Positions 1-9,202 of a stretch of 64,000 bases of DNA are shown here, one piece after another; the stretch's first letter is position 1; each line of letters begins with the position of its first letter. The stretch lies in assembly GCF_000327505.1 (NCBI RefSeq), contig NC_019942.1, positions 310,001 through 374,000 of the forward strand. Direction: 5' to 3'. The DNA comes from Aciduliprofundum sp. MAR08-339 (lineage in GTDB: Archaea; Thermoplasmatota; Thermoplasmata; Thermoplasmatales; Aciduliprofundaceae). Both the position numbers and the translations under genes were made by a program. The notes under the pieces are model-generated. The model was not told the DNA's origin. It did no database searches and saw only the letters and a list, made by a program, of their open reading frames with translations.

Positions 1-707
1 TTTACCTTCTTTATACCCTCATATCCAGCGTACGCAATTACAACACCCAGAAATATGGACATTCCAACTTGATAGAGGAAATAGATAATTGCGGCAGGAT
101 AAAGAGTAACATATGTGGCAAGTTGCTCAACAATATGCGCGCTTGGAGCCTGGGGCATAACAAAAACCAGAGCCACAGAGGTCAGTACTATGCCCAGGGG
201 ATCGTTAAATATGGATTCCGTAACTATTACCGTCTCTATATTCTTGTCAACATGATGCTGCTTGAAAAGTGGGATCAGAGTTGCCGGATCCGTTGCAGAG
301 ATTATGGACCCGAAAAGAAAACCAACGGCAAAGGGCAGATGGAAGATCATTGAGAAGGCAAAGGCAGCAATTAAAGCGGTTATGAGAAGACCAAGAGTAT
401 CAAGTATGGCTATTGTGGTAAAGTTCTTAACAAGAAGTGAGCGCCAGAGGTGATATCCCTCTGCAAATAAAATCATAAAGAGGCCAAAAACTCTGGCATA
501 CTCAAACATCCCCAGAGCCAGTTTTCTGTCAATCAGACCGAACACCGGTCCGGCAAGTATACCGAAGATTATGAGAATAGGGATGTATGAAACGTGCGTT
601 CTTCTACTTATGAGCAGAGCAACAATTCCCAGTATGAGCACAACCAACACCACATAGGCCACAACATCCACCGTGGAATGCAACACCAGTGATATATTGA
701 AATTCAT
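1..707 (-). CDS. Na+/H+ antiporter, CPA1/NhaP type (3' end beyond window)
   Basis: The reading frame is open from an ATG at 707 to the left edge, giving the first ~235 residues of a multi-pass membrane protein. It carries ATDPATLIPLF and TESIFNDPLGIV; the Asn-Asp pair in the second is the ion-binding motif of electroneutral CPA1 exchangers. These proteins swap protons for Na+ across the cytoplasmic membrane. The start is supported by an AGGTGAT site just upstream. The next gene upstream on the same strand is a broken TrkA-C membrane protein, so this end of the window looks like an ion-homeostasis locus. The family is confident; the exact ion is not. Confidence 0.88.
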   Translation of the reverse strand, partial: MNFNISLVLHSTVDVVAYVVLVVLILGIVALLISRRTHVSYIPILIIFGILAGPVFGLIDRKLALGMFEYARVFGLFMILFAEGYHLWRSLLVKNFTTIAILDTLGLLITALIAAFAFSMIFHLPFAVGFLFGSIISATDPATLIPLFKQHHVDKNIETVIVTESIFNDPLGIVLTSVALVFVMPQAPSAHIVEQLATYVTLYPAAIIYFLYQVGMSIFLGVVIAYAGYEGIKKV

Positions 708-762
708 CTTTCATCACCTACCTAAGGTGATGACATTCCCATATATAGGTATTACTAAGGCC

Positions 763-1524
763 CTACGCACTCATGTGACCATTTTCTCCTCCATCTACCC
801 CATTCACTCTCTCCACTACCTCCCTATGCTCCCTATCTCCCCTCTTTCCCTTGATTCTACGCAACAGTTCCTTTATCGTTTCCTCTGGTCTATAGCATAT
901 GAGTTCGTCACCGGGCATGAGTTGCACCTCACCTCTTGGAGCGCCCATGTACCTCTCCCCACCCCTCACTTTCCTTATTATTCCGAGAACCAGGACACTC
1001 TCTTCGTTTAATCTCAAATCCTTCAACTTCTTATTTGCGAGCCACGAGTTTCTTCGTATCTTCGGATGGTGTAACCCTTGGACAGGCCCAGGAGGAGCTC
1101 ATAATCATAGGGGTGAATTTTTGTGAATTTTCTCAGGGTTCTTTTTATTATGTATCTCAATCCTCTGGCAATCACCTTTGATCTGGCAAAGAGAAGTAGC
1201 AAGATCAGAGCGATTGCAAGGTAAATCAAACTATCCACAATGCCCGGGTATTTTTTCCCACAAAGCTCAGGAAGAGCATGGCCATCGCAGATGTTATTCC
1301 CGCACTACCCACAAACTCAATATGAGAATTATTTTTCTCCTTACAGGATGGGACATAACATACTCAGACTCGCCGGTGGTAAACCCCACGTCCGTGTAGG
1401 CACTCTGTGCCTGAAATGTGGCTACCTCCCTGGATAATCCTGTCATCTCCAATGCAACGGCACCAAATCTAACGAAGATTATTGAGAATAGAATAACAAT
1501 GAGCAGAGATATGAGCGCTATCAA
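763..1524 (-). pseudogene. TrkA-C domain membrane protein, broken by three one-base slips
   Basis: Three consecutive frames (about 1524-1294, 1293-1023 and 1026-763) join into one protein if one base is added at each of three short homopolymers: a T run near 1334, the A6 run at 1251-1256 and an A run near 1049. The joined product has an N-terminal membrane segment, a stretch of the type FTTGESE followed by SHPVRR, two more hydrophobic segments (VGSAGITSAMA region and MDSLIYLAIALILLLL) and a C-terminal TrkA-C ligand domain (SWLANKKLKDLRL to GDELICY). TrkA-C domains bind nucleotides and gate ion transport. The start is a TTG at 1524 behind GGGTGAT. As written it cannot make a full protein; three deletions of the same sign suggest decay, although sequencing error is not excluded. 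Confidence 0.72.
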
Positions 1525-1605
1525 CCCAAATCACCCTACACACATAACAGTGAGGATAATTAAATTTTGCTGAAAGTTTATTAAGGTTTAAGATGATATG
1601 CCCCT

Positions 1606-2154
1606 ATGCGCGTGATTATCGGCATAACAGGGGCCTCCGGAGCCATTGTGGGGATAAAACTTCTGCAAAATCTCAATGCTGAAAAGTATCTGATAATCTC
1701 AGAGAATGCAAAAAAGATAATAGAGTACGAGACCTTCTACCCTCTGGACTATGTGAAATCTCTTGCCACAAAAATTTACGATAATTCCAGTATGAATGAG
1801 GACATAGCCTCCGGAACAACCAAATTTGACGCCCTTGTGATAGCCCCATGCTCCACCAGTACCCTCTCAAAAATTGCCTCAGGCATTGCAGATAACCTTA
1901 TAACCCGGGTTGCATCGGTTGCCCTGAAGGAGGGGAGAAAAATAGTTCTTGTTCCCAGGGAAACTCCCCTAAGTCCAATAGTTCTTGAAAATATGCTCAA
2001 ACTCTCAAAATTGGGTGTTGTTATCCTTCCCCCCGTGCCGGCATTCTACCTCAAACCAAAAAATATTGAGGATGTGGTGAACTACATAGTTGGCAAGATC
2101 CTTGACTCTCTGGGAGCTGAGCATGGGCTCTACGAGCCCTACTCCCCTCAGTAA
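1606..2154 (+). CDS. ubiX: Flavin prenyltransferase UbiX/Pad1
   Basis: UbiX joins a dimethylallyl group to FMN, making prenyl-FMN, the cofactor of UbiD-type decarboxylases. The 182-residue protein is of normal length, opens with GITGASG (the FMN-binding loop) and has the late [14 protein letters not shown] stretch followed by LPPVPAFY, both typical. No ubiD is in the window. Archaeal UbiX uses dimethylallyl phosphate, and an isopentenyl phosphate kinase gene lies at 34.4 kb, so a role in an archaeal mevalonate branch with a UbiD-like decarboxylase is possible (inference). It stands alone and converges with gcvPB, overlapping by 7 nt. Confidence 0.93.
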   Translation: MRVIIGITGASGAIVGIKLLQNLNAEKYLIISENAKKIIEYETFYPLDYVKSLATKIYDNSSMNEDIASGTTKFDALVIAPCSTSTLSKIASGIADNLITRVASVALKEGRKIVLVPRETPLSPIVLENMLKLSKLGVVILPPVPAFYLKPKNIEDVVNYIVGKILDSLGAEHGLYEPYSPQ

Positions 2155-3587
2155 TCCAACCTATCCTTCATCTCCACATACATTTTCCATGTAAGCACGG
2201 GTTTTCTGTTGGCTAGAACATCATCCACACGCCCTATGGCTGCATTATGTGGAGCATCCTCAAGAACTTTTGGATTTTCCTCCGATTCCCTGGCTATGCG
2301 TATCAGAACATCCGCAAATCTATCAAGATTATCCTTTGTCTCCGTCTCCGTGGGCTCGATCATCAGTGCCTCGTTCACTATGAGGGGGAAGTATATAGTT
2401 GGAGCATGTATGCCAAAATCAAGGAGCCTCTTTGCAACATCAAGGGCCCGAGCGTTTTTCGGTCTAACAACAAATTCATGCTTCCTCAAACTCTTGTGCG
2501 GAAGAATGTAATGCTCTTTTATCCGCTCCTTGAGATAGTTTGAGTTGACCACCGCACGTATCGCTGCATTTTTTAGTCCTTCTCCACCCAGATGCTTTAT
2601 GTATGCCCATGCCTTGACAATGACTCCAAAGTTTCCGTAGAAGGAGCGAACCTTGCCTATGCTATGCTTCACATCGTAGTCGAGATAATATTTTGAACCG
2701 TCATAGCGAACGATGGGCACAGGAAGGAAATCCACAAGTTCTCCACGAACACCCACAGGCCCACTTCCGGGGCCACCACCACCATGAGGTGTGCTGAATG
2801 TCTTGTGCAAATTGAGATGCACTATGTCAAAGCCCATGAGTCCTGGAGAGGTTATGCCCATTATTGCGTTAAGATTTGCACCGTCGTAATAAAGCAGGGC
2901 TCCGTTTTTGTGCATTATCCTTGCTATTTCCAGAATATTCTCCTCAAATATGCCCAAGGTGTTTGGGTTAGTTACCATGAATGCTGCCGTTGTATCATCC
3001 GTGGCAGCCTCCAAGGCCTCAATGTCCACCATACCTTCCTCGTTTGAAGGAATTTCAACAACATTGAATCCCGCCATAGCGGCACTTGCTGGATTTGTTC
3101 CATGCGCTGAATCTGGAATCAGAACATTGCGCCTCTTCTCCAACTCCCCGCGCAATTCATGATAGGCACGCACAATTAGCATGCCTGTGAACTCCCCGTG
3201 AGCGCCTGCGGCAGGCTGAAGGGTAAACTCATCCATATCGGTTATCTTCTTAAGCATCTCCTGCAACTCGTACATTATCTGCAATGCCCCCTGCACGGTG
3301 CTCTCGTGCTGGTAGGGATGCAGGTATGCGAACCATCTTGCGATCTCCTCATTTAGACGAGGATTGTATTTCATTGTGCATGAGCCTAGGGGGTATGTGT
3401 TTATATCCACACCGTAGTTCATCTGCGAGAGACGGGTATAGTGCCGAACCATCTCATACTCCGGTATGTTGGGAATTCTCAGTTTCTCCCTCCGTATGCT
3501 CTCAGGTAGATCAAGGGAGATTTCCCTCTCTTTCTCACTCCGCATCTCGCACAAAAGCGGCTCGTCGTACCTTGCCTGCCTGTACAT
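2148..3587 (-). CDS. gcvPB: Glycine dehydrogenase (decarboxylating) subunit 2
   Basis: This is the PLP-bearing half of the split P-protein of the glycine cleavage system. It decarboxylates glycine and passes the aminomethyl group to lipoyl-GcvH. At 479 residues it has the usual length, with [10 protein letters not shown], and the PLP lysine at about residue 262 in [20 protein letters not shown]. Its ATG follows the TGA of gcvPA with no gap, so the two subunits are translationally coupled. gcvH and gcvT are not in the window. With glyA and fhs near 33-36 kb this points to tetrahydrofolate-based one-carbon metabolism. Confidence 0.96.
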   Translation of the reverse strand: MYRQARYDEPLLCEMRSEKEREISLDLPESIRREKLRIPNIPEYEMVRHYTRLSQMNYGVDINTYPLGSCTMKYNPRLNEEIARWFAYLHPYQHESTVQGALQIMYELQEMLKKITDMDEFTLQPAAGAHGEFTGMLIVRAYHELRGELEKRRNVLIPDSAHGTNPASAAMAGFNVVEIPSNEEGMVDIEALEAATDDTTAAFMVTNPNTLGIFEENILEIARIMHKNGALLYYDGANLNAIMGITSPGLMGFDIVHLNLHKTFSTPHGGGGPGSGPVGVRGELVDFLPVPIVRYDGSKYYLDYDVKHSIGKVRSFYGNFGVIVKAWAYIKHLGGEGLKNAAIRAVVNSNYLKERIKEHYILPHKSLRKHEFVVRPKNARALDVAKRLLDFGIHAPTIYFPLIVNEALMIEPTETETKDNLDRFADVLIRIARESEENPKVLEDAPHNAAIGRVDDVLANRKPVLTWKMYVEMKDRLDY

Positions 3588-4907
3588 TCAGACCACCTCC
3601 TTCAACGCATATACCAGTTTATCCATATCCTTCTCCGTGTGCATTTCGGTGGTTGCAAGAAGCATCGCGTTGCCAATGCCCCTGAAGCATCTTTCGTTTA
3701 TTGGATATCCTCCATGCACACCCTTTTCAAGCAATTTCTCGTTGATTCTGTGGGGATTATCGGGTAAATCCAGGAGGAACTCGTTGAAATGCAGGGAATT
3801 GAAATGTGGAGCGGAGAATCCTGCAATTTTCAACTTATCCATCAATTTTCTCGCATTATCCATATTCTTCCTTGCCAGGGCCCTTAGGCCATTAGAGCCC
3901 AGATAGGCAAGGTAAAGGGTGCTGAGCAATGCGCAGAGAGCCTCGTTGGAACATATGTTGCTGGTGGCCTTTCCCCTGCGAATGTGCTGCTCCCTGGTCT
4001 GAAGGGTCATTGTGAAGGCCCTCCTTCCATTCCTATCCCTCGTCATGCCTATTAGCCTGCCAGGCATCTTGCGCACATATTTCATCTTCGTGGCGAATAT
4101 CCCCAATAGCGGGCCTCCAAAGCTTATAGGATTGCCGAGAATCTGGCCCTCTCCCACAACTATATCCGCACCATACTCTCCCGGAGGTTTGAGAATACCG
4201 AGGCTTATGGGATTCACGCCCACAATGAATACCCTGTCCCCTATGACCTCCTTAACCCTCAGTGCATTCTCATCTATCACCCCGAAGAAATTGGGATTCT
4301 CCACATAAACTGCAGATACATCATCGCTCATCATCTCCCCCAGAGAATCAAGATCAACCATGCCCCTTTCGTTGAGCGGATACTTTACTATTTTCATACC
4401 CAATCCAACTATGTAATTCTTCAGCACACTCTCCTTCTCCCAGTGCAGATTCTCTGGAACGAGAATGTTCCTTTTGCGATTTATCCTGTAGGCCATCCTT
4501 GCAGCCTCACCCAAGGATGTGGAAGCATCGTACATCGAGGAATTGGCAACCTCCATGCCGGTGAGTTCCGCCATGAGGCTTTGGTATTCAAATAGAACCT
4601 GGAGCATTCCTTGGGATACCTCCGCCTGGTAAGGGGTATAGGAGGTGAGAAATTCCCCCCTTGAAGCAAGAGCCAGTATCACAGGTGGAATGTAATGAAA
4701 GTAAACGCCTGCACCCAGAAAATTGGGCATGTGGAAGAAATCCTTGTTCCTCTCCGCAATTTCTTTTGCATACCTGTAGAGTTCATACTCTTCCATACCC
4801 TCTATATCTATGCCATCCTTTCTGGCCTCCTCTGGAATGTCCTCAAAGAGAGCCTCCCAAGAATCAAGGCCCATATACTTTAGCATCTCCTCAATATCCC
4901 TATCCAT
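3588..4907 (-). CDS. gcvPA: Glycine dehydrogenase (decarboxylating) subunit 1
   Basis: This is the N-terminal-type subunit of the split P-protein; it pairs with GcvPB and lacks the PLP lysine. The 439-residue product shows the family stretches FLGAGVYFHYIPP, LTSYTPYQAEVSQG and MYDASTSLGEAA. It is the first gene of a two-gene operon with gcvPB. An A/T-rich box (AAATATTTATGG on this strand, about 4932-4943) sits about 25-35 nt upstream of the ATG, so the mRNA probably has almost no leader. The same box region also faces the divergent MFS gene. Confidence 0.96.
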   Translation of the reverse strand: MDRDIEEMLKYMGLDSWEALFEDIPEEARKDGIDIEGMEEYELYRYAKEIAERNKDFFHMPNFLGAGVYFHYIPPVILALASRGEFLTSYTPYQAEVSQGMLQVLFEYQSLMAELTGMEVANSSMYDASTSLGEAARMAYRINRKRNILVPENLHWEKESVLKNYIVGLGMKIVKYPLNERGMVDLDSLGEMMSDDVSAVYVENPNFFGVIDENALRVKEVIGDRVFIVGVNPISLGILKPPGEYGADIVVGEGQILGNPISFGGPLLGIFATKMKYVRKMPGRLIGMTRDRNGRRAFTMTLQTREQHIRRGKATSNICSNEALCALLSTLYLAYLGSNGLRALARKNMDNARKLMDKLKIAGFSAPHFNSLHFNEFLLDLPDNPHRINEKLLEKGVHGGYPINERCFRGIGNAMLLATTEMHTEKDMDKLVYALKEVV

Positions 4908-5003
4908 GAAAATGGGAATTGCTTAACCTACCATAAATATTTCTTTTTGTGGGGCAAAGGTAAAATAAGAGGGCTCAATAAATCCTTTGTGAGCGTTGAA
5001 GGA

Positions 5004-6197
5004 ATGAAAAGGGTCCTGAGCAACGGCGATTTTTTGAAACTCTGGATCGGTCAGGTGGTTTCAAACATTGGAGATGAGGTTGCATTTATAGGCCTTGCGG
5101 CCCTCATAGTTTTCAGGTGGAATGGCACCGCCACGGATGTTTCCCTGTTCTTCATCTTTGCCTCTCTCCCGGTTCTCATTTTTGGACCTATCGCTGGAGT
5201 TTTTGTTGATAGGTGGAAGAGAAAAACCACCATGATCTGGGCCGATATAATTCGCAGCGTGATAGCCCTGGGCTTCATATTCTCCACCCAACTGTGGCAT
5301 CTCCTAATCCTAATTTTTCTCCTCTCAACAGTGTCAAGGTTCTTCTATCCTGCCAGAAATGCACTCATACCAAACATCGTCAATGAGGAGAAACTAATTG
5401 AGGCAAATTCCCTATCTCAGATGACATACATGCTTGCAGTTGTCATAGGCCCTGGCCTGGGTGCAGCCTTGGTAGCCCTCCTTGGTTACACAACCACATT
5501 CATTTTTGATTCCGCATCCTATCTGTTTTCAGCCCTTATGATATTCCTCATAGGGCATAAGGAAAGGATTGTGAGGGGAGGAAAAAAGGCCCTTAACGAG
5601 ATGGTTGAGGGATTCAAATACATGGCAAAAAATAGAATAGTTAGACTCCTCGTGACCCTATTCGGGCTAATAATGCTGGTGGTAGGTGGGCTCAATGTGA
5701 TTTACACCCTCTACATAAGGGATGTTTTGCACATGAACATTGTGGGCCTGGGAATTTTGGAGACCTCATTCGGTATCGGTGCGATTATTGGTTCCATTCT
5801 CGTCGGATTCGTAGCGGGGAAAATGAAGAATGTCCACATGATCGGCGTGGGAGTGATCCTGATAGGATTTTTAATCTCTCTTATGGCAGCACTTCCATTT
5901 TTCCTCATGGCTTTGCTGGTGGCCTTTGGAATAGGGGCAATGAACTCACTGCTCTCAAGCCCATCCAATGCCATACTTCAGAAGGCCATTGAAGACAAGT
6001 ACAGGGGCAAGGTCTTCGGTGCCCAGGGTGCCGTAATTCAGGGTGCGGCCCTGATCTCCATGGGTATGATGGGCCTCCTGATCTCCATTTTCGGAATTAT
6101 CAATATACTCATATTCTCCGGGATATATGTCACTGCCATAGGAACATATCTGCTCCTAAACAAAAAGGCGGAAAAACTCATGGATATTGTGGATTGA
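5004..6197 (+). CDS. MFS efflux transporter (MFS_3/EntS-like)
   Basis: This is a 12-helix membrane protein of ~397 residues that opens LSNGDFLKLWIGQVVSNIGDE, a common start for the MFS_3 drug/siderophore exporter group. The loop 2-3 motif appears as GVFVDRWKRKTT, the usual DRxxRR-like signature. An upstream TTG at 4947 keeps the frame open, but homologues begin near the ATG at 5004, so I chose that. It is a single gene, divergent from gcvPA, and its last 20 nt overlap the convergent nitrilase gene. The substrate cannot be told from sequence. Confidence 0.85.
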   Translation: MKRVLSNGDFLKLWIGQVVSNIGDEVAFIGLAALIVFRWNGTATDVSLFFIFASLPVLIFGPIAGVFVDRWKRKTTMIWADIIRSVIALGFIFSTQLWHLLILIFLLSTVSRFFYPARNALIPNIVNEEKLIEANSLSQMTYMLAVVIGPGLGAALVALLGYTTTFIFDSASYLFSALMIFLIGHKERIVRGGKKALNEMVEGFKYMAKNRIVRLLVTLFGLIMLVVGGLNVIYTLYIRDVLHMNIVGLGILETSFGIGAIIGSILVGFVAGKMKNVHMIGVGVILIGFLISLMAALPFFLMALLVAFGIGAMNSLLSSPSNAILQKAIEDKYRGKVFGAQGAVIQGAALISMGMMGLLISIFGIINILIFSGIYVTAIGTYLLLNKKAEKLMDIVD

Positions 6198-6951
6198 AAA
6201 ACTCAATTTTAGTATCCCTGAGCGTTGGCCTCAGTCTTCTTGCAATATCAATTTCATCCAAATCCACATCCACAATGCCTATGCTCTCTTCAAAATATGG
6301 GGCTTTGTAGAGCAACTTTCCCCTGGGAGAGTAGAGCATTGAGCCACCCCAGAACTCCATGGTGCGCTGCAATCCAGCCCAGTTCACATAGGTGAAGAAA
6401 ACCGTGTCCTCTATGGCCCTTGCAGGGATTATGTCCTCAAACATGGCCCTAGAGGTTATGGGGCTTGCGGATATGTTCACTATTATATTCGCTCCTTGGA
6501 GTGCCTGAATCTTCGCCACCTCAGGGAAGAATGCATCGTAGCAAATCTGAACGCCGATCTTTCCAAATTTCGTATCGATCACCATGGGCTCTGAGCCTGA
6601 TTTGAAGTACAGTTTCTCCTCAAATGGACCAAAATTTGGAAGATAAATCTTCCTGGCCACATCCACATCTCCATCGTGCACAATGGCTGCAGAGTTGTAT
6701 ATGTGATCATCCTTCTCAGGAAATCCAAATATTATGATCCTATCCTCGGATGCCTCTCTGATTTTTGAGAAGATTTCATCATCCACGCCCAGGGCACTTT
6801 CAACAATCCTATCGCGGATGAGGTATCCCGTAAGGTACAATTCTGGAAATATGTAAATATCAGCCCTATTTGAGTTTACAATTTTCAGCAATCTGCTCAA
6901 ATTCTTTCGCGTATCAAATTCTGGCCTCATCTGGGCAAGGAGAATCTTCAT
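6178..6951 (-). CDS. Carbon-nitrogen hydrolase (nitrilase superfamily)
   Basis: The 257-residue protein has the Glu-Lys-Cys triad of nitrilases: Glu in FPELYLTGYL (~38), Lys in KIYLPNFGPFEE (~108) and Cys in GVQICYDAFFPE (~139). Members cleave non-peptide C-N bonds in amides or carbamyl groups, in the cytoplasm. The C-terminal region has the usual RAIEDTVFFTYVNWAG stretch. It follows a thioesterase gene with an ATGA overlap, so both are made from one mRNA. The substrate is unknown; no pathway neighbours decide it. Confidence 0.9.
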   Translation of the reverse strand: MKILLAQMRPEFDTRKNLSRLLKIVNSNRADIYIFPELYLTGYLIRDRIVESALGVDDEIFSKIREASEDRIIIFGFPEKDDHIYNSAAIVHDGDVDVARKIYLPNFGPFEEKLYFKSGSEPMVIDTKFGKIGVQICYDAFFPEVAKIQALQGANIIVNISASPITSRAMFEDIIPARAIEDTVFFTYVNWAGLQRTMEFWGGSMLYSPRGKLLYKAPYFEESIGIVDVDLDEIDIARRLRPTLRDTKIEFFNPQYP

Positions 6952-7334
6952 CCCATCATCTCCCTGATGTTGGCCTCAAATTTCTCCTTGTTCACCACAT
7001 ACCTGTAATGCTTGCCCTCTGCAATCTTGCCCGTGGAATCCCAAGCCTCAACCTCAAATTCCAGTTTTGGCCCTTCAACTTTTATCAGTTTCGCCCATGC
7101 TTTCACATGATCTCCGATGGGTGTGGCCTTCATGTGCTTTATGCATATTCCCGTACCCACAGTTGTGTGGGCATCATCGAGATAGCCTGCCACGCACCTC
7201 AAAGCCGCAATTTCCAGGGTTTGAACAAGGGACGGAGTGGAGAAGACGAGCACATTCAGTCCTATCTGCCTCGCCGTAAGTTCCTCCGTAACCTCAATTT
7301 CGTACTCGTATTCCACATTCTCAGGTATTTCCAT
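6948..7334 (-). CDS. Hot-dog thioesterase (PaaI/FlK-like)
   Basis: This is a 128-residue single hot-dog-fold protein. LVQTLEIAALRCV (helix region), TVGTGICIKHMKATPIGDHV and the following beta strands match acyl-CoA thioesterases of the FlK-like group. The Thr, Glu and His residues expected in the active site are present (TPSLVQTLE, CIKHMKATP). It is first in a two-gene operon with the nitrilase-like gene. A TTTTTAATC box lies 22-30 nt upstream of the ATG, indicating a leaderless start. The substrate is not known. Confidence 0.82.
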   Translation of the reverse strand: MEIPENVEYEYEIEVTEELTARQIGLNVLVFSTPSLVQTLEIAALRCVAGYLDDAHTTVGTGICIKHMKATPIGDHVKAWAKLIKVEGPKLEFEVEAWDSTGKIAEGKHYRYVVNKEKFEANIREMMG

Positions 7335-7354
7335 AGGGGGGCATGGATTTGAAG

Positions 7355-7388
7355 ATTAAAAACATTTAACAGCAAAAGTATTATTTAT
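7355..7388. promoter_or_regulatory. Divergent TATA boxes for thioesterase operon and leuC
   Basis: On the minus strand GTTTTTAATC at about 7355-7364 lies ~25 nt before the ATG at 7334. On the plus strand TTATTTAT at 7381-7388 lies ~25 nt before the ATG at 7409. Both fit archaeal box A spacing for leaderless mRNAs. The two boxes are less than 20 nt apart. Confidence 0.55.
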
Positions 7389-7408
7389 TCGCCTTCCATT
7401 TTCCAACC

Positions 7409-8635
7409 ATGCCAACCATAGTTGAGAAAATTTTACAGGCGCACACTGAGGAGAAGGTTGAGCCGGGAAAAATCGTGTGGATTGACCTTGATATCATAAC
7501 TGCCAGGGAGTTCGGCGGTCCAAATGTTGTGAAGCATCTTCGCAAGCACTTCTCCGGAAATTATGTGGCAAAACCCCAGAGCACTTTCTTCACCTTTGAT
7601 TTGAGCGTACCTGCCAAAACCCTGAAATATGCCCTTGCCCAGGACATTTGCAGAAAATTTGCCAAGGAGGCGGGCATAAGGGTGTTTGACATAAATCAGG
7701 GGATCGGAACACATGTGCTCATAGATAGGGGAGTTGTGAAACCAGGAATGACTGCAGTGGGCACTGATTCACATTACAACATCCTTGGTGCTGTGGGTGT
7801 CTTTGGCCAGGGAATGGGCGATAAAGACATAGCCTTCGCCTTCAAAACTGGCAAAACATGGTTTGAGGTACCGAACACCATGAAAATCGTGGTTGAGGGA
7901 AAATACTCCTGGCCAGCCGTGGCAAGGGACCTCACCTTCGCGGTTATGAGGGAACTAGGTCCAGCAGGGGCTCTGGGAAGAGCTATAGAGTATTATGGTG
8001 GGGCAATTGATGCGCTGAGCATTGATGGCCGCATAACTCTGGCATCCCAGACAACTGAAATGGGTGGAATAGTGGGATTTACACCCATGGATACAAAGTT
8101 GAAGGCATTTTACGATGCAAAGGGCATGGATTTCAAGCCCATTCAAGCGGATAAGGATGCAGAGTATGTGGAGGAGGTGCACATAGATGTGAACAATCTC
8201 GAGCCGCTCATGGCCGCACCTCCAAACCCCTGCAATGTTAAGCCATTGAGTGAGTTTGAAGGCATGGAAATTGATGGTGCGTTTATAGGCTCATGCACCA
8301 ATGGCCGATATGAGGATCTCGTGGCGGCCGCAAAGGTTCTGAAAGGAAAGAAGGTGAAGGTTCCTCTCACCATAACCCCAACCACCAGAGAAATCTGGCT
8401 AAGACTGATGAGAGAAGGGATATGGGAGATATTCGCAGAGGCTGGAGCTGTGCTCACAAATCCCGGATGCGGTGGATGTGCGGAGGGTATGGCTGGACTC
8501 ATTGGAGATGAAGTTTACCTAAGCACCACAAATCGTAATTACCCAGGAAAGCAGGGGCCTGGCAAATTGTACCTCGTATCTCCTGTCATAGCAGCGGCCA
8601 GCGCCGTGGCTGGAAAGGTCACCATACCAAAATAA
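7409..8635 (+). CDS. leuC: 3-isopropylmalate/homoaconitate dehydratase large subunit
   Basis: This aconitase-family large subunit (408 residues) belongs to the short archaeal/bacterial LeuC-HacA type. Cluster cysteines are visible at ~296 (IGSCTNGR) and ~354 and ~357 (NPGCGGC), holding a [4Fe-4S] centre. It isomerises 2-isopropylmalate (leucine synthesis) or a longer homologue; sequence alone does not settle which. The small subunit gene is not next to it. The mRNA seems leaderless. An Lrp-type regulator gene converges with it 8 nt downstream. Confidence 0.9.
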   Translation: MPTIVEKILQAHTEEKVEPGKIVWIDLDIITAREFGGPNVVKHLRKHFSGNYVAKPQSTFFTFDLSVPAKTLKYALAQDICRKFAKEAGIRVFDINQGIGTHVLIDRGVVKPGMTAVGTDSHYNILGAVGVFGQGMGDKDIAFAFKTGKTWFEVPNTMKIVVEGKYSWPAVARDLTFAVMRELGPAGALGRAIEYYGGAIDALSIDGRITLASQTTEMGGIVGFTPMDTKLKAFYDAKGMDFKPIQADKDAEYVEEVHIDVNNLEPLMAAPPNPCNVKPLSEFEGMEIDGAFIGSCTNGRYEDLVAAAKVLKGKKVKVPLTITPTTREIWLRLMREGIWEIFAEAGAVLTNPGCGGCAEGMAGLIGDEVYLSTTNRNYPGKQGPGKLYLVSPVIAAASAVAGKVTIPK

Positions 8636-8643
8636 TGAGAAAT

Positions 8644-9147
8644 TCAGAGTCCGACCCATTCGCAGGGTCTGTAAGCCTTGGAAACCACATGGGTCACCGT
8701 TGATATAACTCCCTCCATCTTTAATTTTCTATCTGTGAACTCCTGCAACTCCTTCATGCTCAAAAACAGGCATTCGCACAGCAAATCGTACTCTCCAAGA
8801 ATCCTGTATAGGGTTATCAGTCTGTTCTCCTTCATGAGCTCCTCCGCAAGTTCATCGATATGCCTCTTATCCACCTTTATGTAAACGAAGGCCTTTATGC
8901 TGTTCTCAACCGCATGACAGTCCACAAGGGCCGCATAACCCTTTATTATTCCCTTCTCCTCCAAAATCTTTATTCTGCGTCTCACCGTTGCCTCGCTAAC
9001 TCCCAGATTCTTGGCAAGTTCAAGATTCGATATCCTGGCATTCTCCCTTAGGGCACAGAGGATTGATAGATCAAGATCATCCACGGGCACAAGCGTTCTA
9101 TCAAGCGATTTCCATCTTGCTATCAAATTGCATCTTAATGGCTCCAT
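8644..9147 (-). CDS. Lrp/AsnC family transcription regulator
   Basis: It has an N-terminal winged helix-turn-helix (LDLSILCALRENARISNLEL to VSEATVRRRIKILEEKG) and a C-terminal RAM ligand-binding domain (AFVYIKVDKRHIDELAEEL onward, GEYDLLCECL), 167 residues in all. Lrp-type proteins sense amino acids and control their metabolism. An earlier in-frame ATG at 9198 exists, but GGTGGT lies just before the ATG at 9147, so I prefer that. A TTTAAAT box at about 9184-9190 fits a promoter. It ends against leuC. Confidence 0.92.
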   Translation of the reverse strand: MEPLRCNLIARWKSLDRTLVPVDDLDLSILCALRENARISNLELAKNLGVSEATVRRRIKILEEKGIIKGYAALVDCHAVENSIKAFVYIKVDKRHIDELAEELMKENRLITLYRILGEYDLLCECLFLSMKELQEFTDRKLKMEGVISTVTHVVSKAYRPCEWVGL

Positions 9148-9202
9148 GATACCACCTTTCGTAAAGATAATAACGCTTTTCGTATTTAAATTTTTCAATT
9201 CA

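Noticed and set aside
3284-3906. Plus-strand frames opposite gcvPA/gcvPB
   Set aside because: They have no family features and lie wholly under two well-kept enzyme genes.
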